From an uncultured Clostridia bacterium (lineage in GTDB: Bacteria; Bacillota; Clostridia; Oscillospirales; Acutalibacteraceae), in the NCBI GenBank assembly GCA_946002045.1, contig CAMFYM010000003.1:1-37091 (forward strand): a stretch of DNA of 37,091 nt, given 5' to 3'. Under the pieces are notes generated by a model. That model saw only the letters and a program-made list of their open reading frames with translations. It was not told the DNA's origin and did no database searches. The translations under genes were made by a program, and so were the position numbers. Positions 31,412 through 37,091 of this stretch are shown in pieces (the stretch's first letter is position 1; every line of letters starts with the position of its first letter).

Positions 31412-31825
31412 TTATATTTTATGTCTGTTTTTAACCTTAAGGCGATCCATTGCACGGGATAGGTTGGCTTGAGAGTGGAAATATTCTAATTGAGATTGCT
31501 GCTCCTTCATCTCCTCCTCAGCTCTTTCCTTTGCCTCTCTTGCTCGTCTTTCGTCAATTTCCTCCGGTAGCTCTGCAGAAATGCAAAAAACATTTGCCAC
31601 ATTATCAAGAAATTCTAAAAATCCGTCGCCTACAAAGGCTGATATGGTATTTCCCTGTGCGTCCTTTATTCTCATTTCACCTGTTTCGATAGGAAGCACG
31701 CAATTTTCGTGATGAGCGAGAAAGCACTCACTGCCACCGTCAATATTGGGAATAACTATTGATTGTGCCATACCGTCAAAGAACACCCTGCTTGACGAAA
31801 TAACTTTTAACTGAAAGGTATTCAT
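31412..31825 (-). CDS. atpC: ATP synthase epsilon subunit
   Basis: Central-stalk subunit that couples rotation and can inhibit ATP hydrolysis. The 137 residues show the N-terminal beta-barrel (FQLKVISSSRVFFDG, then HHENCVLPIETGEM) and a C-terminal helical hairpin rich in Glu, Arg and Lys (about 88-135). The start overlaps the atpD stop by one base (TAATG). It is the last gene of the atp operon. GFLEFLDNVANVFC matches the barrel's last strands. Confidence 0.95.
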   Translation of the reverse strand: MNTFQLKVISSSRVFFDGMAQSIVIPNIDGGSECFLAHHENCVLPIETGEMRIKDAQGNTISAFVGDGFLEFLDNVANVFCISAELPEEIDERRAREAKERAEEEMKEQQSQLEYFHSQANLSRAMDRLKVKNRHKI

Positions 31826-33213
31826 TATTCTGTCATTTCCTTTGCTTTTGTGAATACATCTTCAATAGTACCTGTATTGAAGAATGCCATTTCCGGAATA
31901 TTATCAACCTCTCCGTCAACAATAGCCTTAAAGCCCTTTACTGTATCCTTAACGGAAACATAAACACCGTTTACACCGGTAAATGCTTCTGCCACATGGA
32001 AGGGTTGAGAGAGGAATTTTTCTATCTTTCTTGCACGATAAACTGTCAGCTTGTCCTCGTCAGAAAGCTCCTCCATACCGAGAATTGCAATAATATCCTG
32101 AAGCTCCTTATACTTTTGTAAATAAGCCTGTACCTTACGGGCAACATCGTAATGCTCCTGTCCCACAACCTCTGCCTCAAGAATACGGGAGTTTGATTCA
32201 AGTGGGTCAACAGCAGGATAAATACCCTTTTCTACAATCTTACGGGAAAGAACTGTTGTTGCGTCCAAATGAGCAAAAGTGGTTGCAGGTGCAGGGTCGG
32301 TTAAGTCATCGGCAGGAACATAAACTGCCTGAACAGATGTAATGGAGCCGTTCTTTGTTGATGCAATACGCTCTTGAAGCTGACCTAATTCGTTGGCAAG
32401 TGTTGGCTGATAGCCAACAGCAGAGGGCATCCTGCCCAAAAGAGCTGAAACCTCTGATCCTGCCTGCACAAAACGGAAAATATTATCAATAAACAAAAGC
32501 ACATTTTGATGCTCTACATCACGGAAATATTCAGCCATGGTAAGACCTGTTTCGGCTACACGCATACGGGCTCCCGGTGGCTCATTCATTTGACCGAAAA
32601 CAAGTGCCGTTTTATCAAGAACACCTGAAGCGCCCATTTCCTTCCACAAATCATTACCCTCACGGCTACGCTCACCGACACCGGTAAAAATCGAATAACC
32701 ACCGTGTTGAGTTGCAACATTGGTAATAAGCTCCTGAATAAGTACGGTTTTGCCAACACCGGCACCACCGAACAAGCCGATTTTACCACCCTTTTGATAC
32801 GGTGTTAAAAGGTCGATTACCTTGATACCGGTTTCAAGAATTTCTACCTGTGATGACTGCTCCTCAAAGGTTGGTGCATTTCTGTGTATTTCCCAATGCT
32901 CCTGATCATCAAGGCTATCTCCACCGTCAATGGTATCTCCTATTACATTAAAGAGTCTGCCTAAATTTTTGTCACCCACAGGTACCTTGATTGCGCCACC
33001 TATTGCAATGACCTCCATATCCTTACTAAGACCCTCTGAAGCAGCCAGCATAATGCAGCGAACAGTATTGTCGCCAATGTGCTGACTAACCTCCATAACA
33101 AGCCTACTGCCGTCAATATAAACCTCAAGGGCATCCTTTATGCTTGGCAGCTCGCCCTCAAACTCCACATCAACAACAGGACCCATTACCTGCTTAATTT
33201 TTCCTTTATTCAT
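31825..33213 (-). CDS. atpD: ATP synthase beta subunit
   Basis: Catalytic subunit of F1. The 462 residues have the N-terminal barrel GKIKQVMGPVVDVEF, Walker A GGAGVGKT (149-156), the catalytic glutamate E181 in GVGERSREG and the Walker B segment VLLFIDNIFRF. The ATG at 33213 is chosen because AGGAG lies about 10 bases ahead and it gives the family N-terminus. A longer in-frame reading from 33267 would add 18 residues that overlap the end of atpG in another frame. It follows atpG by 13 bases. Confidence 0.97.
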   Translation of the reverse strand: MNKGKIKQVMGPVVDVEFEGELPSIKDALEVYIDGSRLVMEVSQHIGDNTVRCIMLAASEGLSKDMEVIAIGGAIKVPVGDKNLGRLFNVIGDTIDGGDSLDDQEHWEIHRNAPTFEEQSSQVEILETGIKVIDLLTPYQKGGKIGLFGGAGVGKTVLIQELITNVATQHGGYSIFTGVGERSREGNDLWKEMGASGVLDKTALVFGQMNEPPGARMRVAETGLTMAEYFRDVEHQNVLLFIDNIFRFVQAGSEVSALLGRMPSAVGYQPTLANELGQLQERIASTKNGSITSVQAVYVPADDLTDPAPATTFAHLDATTVLSRKIVEKGIYPAVDPLESNSRILEAEVVGQEHYDVARKVQAYLQKYKELQDIIAILGMEELSDEDKLTVYRARKIEKFLSQPFHVAEAFTGVNGVYVSVKDTVKGFKAIVDGEVDNIPEMAFFNTGTIEDVFTKAKEMTE

Positions 33214-33226
33214 ATTAGGACATCTC

Positions 33227-34108
33227 CTACTCCGATTTGTTTTTCTGTGCCTTTGAGCCTGCCACAACCTCAGTTATCTCCTGTGTTATGGCTGCCTGCC
33301 TTGCACGATTATACTCTACACCAAGCTGCTTAAGCATATCCTTTGCAGCATCTGACGCTGTTTGCATAGCCATCATACGAGCATTATGCTCACTGCAATA
33401 GGATTCAATAAGAGCACTGTAAACATAGCCTGCTACATAGTCGGGTACAATATAGGAAAACACTGTATCTGCATTAGGTTCAAAATAACATTGCTCATAA
33501 TTATTTTCGCCGGTAACAAGTCTGCTTTTTTTAAGTGGCAAAAGCTGCTTTATCTCTGCAACAAAATTAAGAGAATTAACCATTCTGGTATAAACGATAT
33601 ACACCTCGTCAAGCTCACCCTTTTTGAACAGCTCAACAACCTTTTCGCTGATAATTCTTGCTCTGTTCATATTTGGATTTTGAGCAGTGTATTTAAAGTT
33701 AATATCAATAGGAATATTCTTTTTTTCAAAATATCTGCGTCCTACCTGACCGACCACAAAAAGCATATTCTTATTGTCGGACAGCGCCTCTTTTTCTGCA
33801 ATTTTGATAACATTATGGTTGTACGCACCTGCCATACCCTTATCGGCAGTAACTACAATATAACCCTGCTTCCTCTCCTGCTTAGGAATACTTAAGCGTT
33901 CGTCAAAAAACTCATTACCTGTATCAGGTGAAAGGTCAAGTATTTTAGCAAGAGCATCTTGTATTGCATAAAAGTAAGGCTCTGTGTTTTTAAGGTCACG
34001 CCTTGCCTTTTGAAGCTTTGATGAGGATATCATATACATAGCATTAGTGATTTTCATGGTATCCTTAATCGACTTCATTCTTGCTTGTATTTCTCTCGAA
34101 TTAGCCAT
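33227..34108 (-). CDS. atpG: ATP synthase gamma subunit
   Basis: Rotor shaft of F1, 293 residues. The N-terminal helix reads REIQARMKSIKDTMKITNAM and the C-terminal helix ARQAAITQEITEVVAG, the two conserved ends that form the coiled coil in the alpha-beta ring. VVTADKGMAGAYN marks the globular domain; here the usual DRGLAG reads DKGMAG. It lies 2 bases after the delta-alpha stop, with AGAAGG as ribosome binding site within the preceding gene's last codons. Confidence 0.96.
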   Translation of the reverse strand: MANSREIQARMKSIKDTMKITNAMYMISSSKLQKARRDLKNTEPYFYAIQDALAKILDLSPDTGNEFFDERLSIPKQERKQGYIVVTADKGMAGAYNHNVIKIAEKEALSDNKNMLFVVGQVGRRYFEKKNIPIDINFKYTAQNPNMNRARIISEKVVELFKKGELDEVYIVYTRMVNSLNFVAEIKQLLPLKKSRLVTGENNYEQCYFEPNADTVFSYIVPDYVAGYVYSALIESYCSEHNARMMAMQTASDAAKDMLKQLGVEYNRARQAAITQEITEVVAGSKAQKNKSE

Positions 34109-34110
34109 TA

Positions 34111-36135
34111 TTAACCTTCTTTATATGACTGTTTAAATTCCTTTGCCACAGTTAAAATCTCTTCCTTAATATCATCGTCGAGAACCTTATCTCTCTCGAT
34201 TGCGCTGCCGATTTGAGAATGCTCTAACCTGAAACATTCAAGCAATTCGTTTTGGAACGGCTTAACCTCCTTAACAGGTAAATCGGCAAACAGCTTACCC
34301 TCAATGGCTGAAACAAGAGTTATTACCATATCTGCCATTGAAAGAGGATGACCCAAGGGCTGCTTAAGCAGCTCCATAAGGCTCCTGCCGTATTCAAGAC
34401 TTGCCTTGGTTTCGTTATCAAGGTCTGATGAAAACTGTGTAAACACTTCCATTTCCCTATACTGTGCCAGGTCAATACGAAGTGAGCCTGCTGCCTTCTT
34501 CATAGCCTTTGTTTGTGCTGCACCACCAACACGGGATACAGAAAGGCCCACATTAACAGCAGGGCGCATACCACTAAAGAACAAATCACTTTCAAGAAAG
34601 ATTTGTCCGTCGGTAATAGAAATAACATTAGTTGGAATATAGGCAGATACATCGCCTGCCTGTGTTTCAATAATAGGCAGGGCTGTAATTGAGCCTCCAC
34701 CTAATTCGTCGTTAAGCTTGCTTGAACGCTCAAGTAAGCGTGAGTGTAAATAGAATACATCGCCGGGATATGCCTCACGACCGGGACTTCTCTCTAAAAG
34801 CAATGAAAGTGCACGATAAGCAACTGCATGCTTGCTTAAATCGTCATATACGATAAGACAGTCCTTGCCCTGATACATAAAATGCTCTGCCAATGCAGTA
34901 GCAGCATAGGGTGCAATATACTGAAGTGATGCAGGGTCAGACGCAGTTGCACAAACAATAATTGTGTAATCCATTGCTCCTGCCTTTTCAAGGGTGTTAA
35001 CAAGCTTTGCTACGCTTGATGACTTTTGACCTATTGCATTATAAATACAAATTACGCCCTTACCTTTTTGATTAAGTATTGTATCAACGGCGATAGAAGT
35101 TTTACCTGTTTGTCTGTCGCCGATAATAAGCTCTCTTTGTCCTCTGCCTATTGGGAACATAGAGTCAATAGAAAGAATACCTGTTGCCATTGGTGTATCG
35201 ACACTTTTTCTGTCAACAACAGACGGTGCCTTTTGCTCAACGGCACGGTATGCCTCCTCCTTAATCTCGCCCTTTCCGTCAATAGGCTCGCCAAGAGCGT
35301 TTACAATTCTGCCGATAAAATCACTGCCAACAGGAGTACCTGCCATTTTGTGAGTACGCTTAACTCTTGTTCCTTGGTGAACACCTGCATCGTTGCTGAA
35401 AAGAATAACGCCGATTTGATGTGCCTTAATATCCTGAACCATACCCTTAACGCCATTGTCGAATACAACAATTTCGCCGTACATTACATGGTCAAGACCG
35501 TGAATAGTGGCAATGCTGTCACCCACCTTAATAACGGTGCCTATTTCCTCTCCGTCACACCTAATATCGTAGTCTTTGATGTCCTTTCTTAAAACAGCAA
35601 GAACATTATCATTATCCACCTTACTGTCAACGGCAGTCTTCAAAACCTGTCTTTTGATATTATCAAGCTTTGTTTTGATACTGAAGTCAAATTCCTTATC
35701 ACCGATATTGATAATAAATCCACCGATTAGGCTATTATCCTGCACTATATCAATCTTTGCATCTGTCGCACCTGTTTTATCACAAATAAACTTCTTCAAG
35801 CCATTTGCCTGCTCCTCGTTTGGAGGAGTAACACAGTACACAACGGCATCTGCAATATTATCCTGCTTATCAACTGCTGCAATATATGCCTTTGCAATTT
35901 CCTCTAAATCGGTTACCTTACATTTTGAAGCCAAGTCGGCAATAATTCTCCTTACTGACGGAGCAAACAGATCATCAATAATCTTCTCTTTTTCTGTTTT
36001 TGAAACATTAGGGTCATCGAGAACATTATCAAGCTCATCTGAAGAAGAGATAATCTTTGTTGCCTCCTCAAGACTTGAAATGCTTGGCTGCGCATCAAGC
36101 AGCGAATTCAAGTATTTATCGATATTATCTATCAT
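34111..36135 (-). CDS. atpA: ATP synthase delta-alpha fusion protein
   Basis: One 674-residue frame. Residues 1 to about 168 are a full delta (OSCP-like) subunit: helical N-terminal domain with DPNVSKTEKEKII (41-53) and C-terminal domain with DNSLIGGFIINIGDKEFD (133-150). Residues from about 173 are a full alpha subunit: barrel segment IGTVIKVGDSIATIHGLD (198-215), Walker A GDRQTGKT (339-346) and arginine finger R535 in SVSRVGG. The joint is only about 5-12 residues long. No stop or ATG separates the parts; the first Met after the delta part is M218, already inside the alpha barrel. A GTG at codon 173 (35619) would give a 502-residue alpha but lacks a clear ribosome binding site. No separate atpH or atpA is in the cluster. 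The start overlaps atpF by 4 bases (ATGA). Delta and alpha normally occur 1:3 per enzyme, so the fusion is structurally puzzling. Confidence 0.95.
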   Translation of the reverse strand: MIDNIDKYLNSLLDAQPSISSLEEATKIISSSDELDNVLDDPNVSKTEKEKIIDDLFAPSVRRIIADLASKCKVTDLEEIAKAYIAAVDKQDNIADAVVYCVTPPNEEQANGLKKFICDKTGATDAKIDIVQDNSLIGGFIINIGDKEFDFSIKTKLDNIKRQVLKTAVDSKVDNDNVLAVLRKDIKDYDIRCDGEEIGTVIKVGDSIATIHGLDHVMYGEIVVFDNGVKGMVQDIKAHQIGVILFSNDAGVHQGTRVKRTHKMAGTPVGSDFIGRIVNALGEPIDGKGEIKEEAYRAVEQKAPSVVDRKSVDTPMATGILSIDSMFPIGRGQRELIIGDRQTGKTSIAVDTILNQKGKGVICIYNAIGQKSSSVAKLVNTLEKAGAMDYTIIVCATASDPASLQYIAPYAATALAEHFMYQGKDCLIVYDDLSKHAVAYRALSLLLERSPGREAYPGDVFYLHSRLLERSSKLNDELGGGSITALPIIETQAGDVSAYIPTNVISITDGQIFLESDLFFSGMRPAVNVGLSVSRVGGAAQTKAMKKAAGSLRIDLAQYREMEVFTQFSSDLDNETKASLEYGRSLMELLKQPLGHPLSMADMVITLVSAIEGKLFADLPVKEVKPFQNELLECFRLEHSQIGSAIERDKVLDDDIKEEILTVAKEFKQSYKEG

Positions 36136-36617
36136 TTATTATCACTGCTTTCATTCAAAAATTTATCATACAAATCGCTGTCGATTTGAGCACAGGCACT
36201 TTCACCCAATACCTTTTCAGCAGTTTCCATAGCAAGTGCAGCAATCTGCTCCTTGGCTTCACGCTTTGCTTTTTCTGTTTCATAGTCGGCAACACGCTTA
36301 GCCTCTGCTTTAATCTTATCTGCATCGTGCTCTGCTCTGTCAACAATCTTGTTATATTCAGCCTTAGCCTCTGCCCTTGCATCAACAATTATTTGCTTTT
36401 TCTCCTCTGCAACGCTATCCAGCTGAGCCTGGTATTCATCCTTTAGCTGCTGTGCCTGCGCCTGAGCGTCATCAGCATCCTTGAATTGCTTGTCAATCAT
36501 TTCCTTCCTTGCATCGAGAACCTTTTTAATAGGCTTAAAAAGGAACACTCTCATAAGCACATAGAAAATAATTAAGTTAATAATAATCCAAAGAATATTC
36601 CAGTCAAACTTTAACAT
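36132..36617 (-). CDS. atpF: ATP synthase b subunit
   Basis: Peripheral-stalk subunit, 161 residues. One N-terminal membrane helix (about 6-27, WNILWIIINLIIFYVLM) is followed by a long, charged coiled coil (about 35-150) that should reach to the delta part on top of F1. Ala- and Glu/Lys-rich heptads without prolines fit a b dimer. Only one b gene is present in the window, so a homodimer is likely. It overlaps the delta-alpha gene by 4 bases. Confidence 0.95.
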   Translation of the reverse strand: MLKFDWNILWIIINLIIFYVLMRVFLFKPIKKVLDARKEMIDKQFKDADDAQAQAQQLKDEYQAQLDSVAEEKKQIIVDARAEAKAEYNKIVDRAEHDADKIKAEAKRVADYETEKAKREAKEQIAALAMETAEKVLGESACAQIDSDLYDKFLNESSDNK

Positions 36618-36657
36618 TAACTGTATTTCCTTTCGTGTATATTTGAAGGGGTAAAAA

Positions 36658-36885
36658 CTATTTTACCAAAATGATAATAAGGATACAGCCGATAAGACCG
36701 TAAATTGCAGTAGCCTCGGCAAGAGCACCACCTAAAATAAGGGTTGTACGAATTTGACCTGCCATTTCAGGCTGACGGGCAATGGCATCGCAAGCCTTAC
36801 CTGTTGCAATACCGATACCGATACCTGCTCCTAATCCACATAAAAGTGCAATAGCTGCACCGATTGCAATAATTGAACCTGACAT
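36658..36885 (-). CDS. atpE: ATP synthase c subunit
   Basis: Membrane rotor ring subunit, 75 residues, two helices joined by the polar loop ARQPEM. The ion-binding glutamate is in GGALAEATAIYG on helix 2. Helix 1 has GIGIGIATGKA where sodium-type c subunits (for example Ilyobacter) have a glutamine, and the serine after the glutamate is alanine here. These two changes point to proton rather than sodium coupling, though the Thr and Tyr of the sodium type remain. AAGGAG lies 9 bases before the ATG. Confidence 0.95.
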   Translation of the reverse strand: MSGSIIAIGAAIALLCGLGAGIGIGIATGKACDAIARQPEMAGQIRTTLILGGALAEATAIYGLIGCILIIILVK

Positions 36886-36916
36886 TTTTTATATCTCCTT
36901 AGTTTTAATTTATATT

Positions 36917-37091
36917 TCAAGCCGCTTTTTTATTTGACTTGGATTTTCTAAATAATTTTTTTCTTTTCTTTTTTGCCTGTTTTTCCTCTTCGTCCTCAAC
37001 TGCCTCTTGAATGTAAATCGCAGTTAGGAATACAAAGATATACGCCTGTAATAAGCCATCAAATATATCAAAATACAGGCTGAATACCACC
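36917..37091 (-). CDS. atpB: ATP synthase a subunit, C-terminal part
   Basis: The last 58 codons of a gene that starts beyond the right edge. The visible final membrane helix LYFDIFDGLLQAYIFVFLTA matches the end of subunit a, the stator half of the ion channel. It is followed by an unusual tail of about 30 residues, starting YIQEAVEDEEEKQ and then strongly basic (KKKRKK), ending in KKAA. Typical a subunits end soon after this helix. It precedes atpE by 31 bases, the standard order. Confidence 0.88.
   Translation of the reverse strand, partial: VVFSLYFDIFDGLLQAYIFVFLTAIYIQEAVEDEEEKQAKKKRKKLFRKSKSNKKAA

Noticed and set aside
33214..33267. 18-residue N-terminal extension of atpD
   Set aside because: It overlaps the end of atpG, has no ribosome binding site and is not in the family; AGGAG supports the start at 33213.
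33362..33895. Plus-strand frame of 177 codons opposite atpG
   Set aside because: Antisense to a conserved gene, no ribosome binding site, no family resemblance.
35560..35700. Delta-alpha fusion as a simple sequencing error
   Set aside because: A single missing base would leave a frameshift, but both parts are in one frame. The joint has no ATG and no near-stop that a single change would explain simply. Error cannot be fully excluded without reads.
35026..36232. Two long plus-strand reading frames (about 188 and 218 codons) opposite the delta-alpha gene
   Set aside because: They are antisense shadows of a highly conserved coding sequence. They have no ribosome binding sites, no recognisable domains and cysteine/serine-rich low-quality composition.

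Overview
The window looks like a chromosomal segment of a low-GC Gram-positive bacterium, most likely a gut-type Clostridia member (Oscillospirales/Ruminococcaceae-like; the family placement is inference). Reasons: a CtsR-McsA-McsB-ClpC heat-shock operon with CtsR heptad operators, a DeoR/FruR-controlled fructose PTS, TagB/TagF-type polyol-phosphate transferases, a BMP-type nucleoside importer, AGGAGG-like ribosome binding sites and AT-rich intergenic DNA. No tRNA, rRNA, prophage, transposase gene or CRISPR array was seen.

Layout. 1-1677 (minus): 5' part of a GNAT acetyltransferase gene and pyruvate kinase. 1870-6527 (plus): CtsR-controlled ctsR-mcsA-mcsB-clpC operon ending in a strong bidirectional terminator. 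6539-14795 (minus): glyA, a TagB-like transferase, a 270-bp MITE-like element, a two-module TagF-like transferase, a PLP aminotransferase and trpS. 14886-17509 (minus): a GT2-like plus glycerophosphotransferase fusion with its own promoter and terminator. 17732-18531 (plus): YebC-family gene and terminator. 18668-24431 (plus): fruR-fruK-fruA-HPr-EI, a self-contained fructose uptake, phosphorelay and phosphorylation operon. 24466-30090 (minus): xpt, nucleoside-binding lipoprotein, ABC ATPase and two permeases, a purine salvage/uptake unit. 30194-31400 (plus): small membrane protein, DUF523 protein and GNAT, all overlapping. 31412-37091 (minus): F-type ATP synthase genes in the order atpB (3' part), atpE, atpF, atpHA fusion, atpG, atpD, atpC.

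How the genes work together. The fructose operon imports fructose as fructose-1-phosphate and converts it to fructose-1,6-bisphosphate. Pyruvate kinase, at the other end of the window, closes lower glycolysis and consumes the same PEP that drives the PTS. The three TagB/TagF-like proteins probably build or modify a phosphate-containing surface polymer.

Most unusual signals. (1) One 674-residue reading frame encodes a complete ATP synthase delta subunit fused to a complete alpha subunit, although these normally occur as 1 and 3 copies per enzyme. (2) A 24-bp terminal-inverted-repeat element at 12161-12429 shares a 74-bp segment (71/74 identical) with the pyk 3' end, and both copies supply the last codons and stop of a host gene. 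(3) The N-terminal GT2-like domain of the 14912-17509 protein has lost its usual nucleotide-sugar-binding aspartates.
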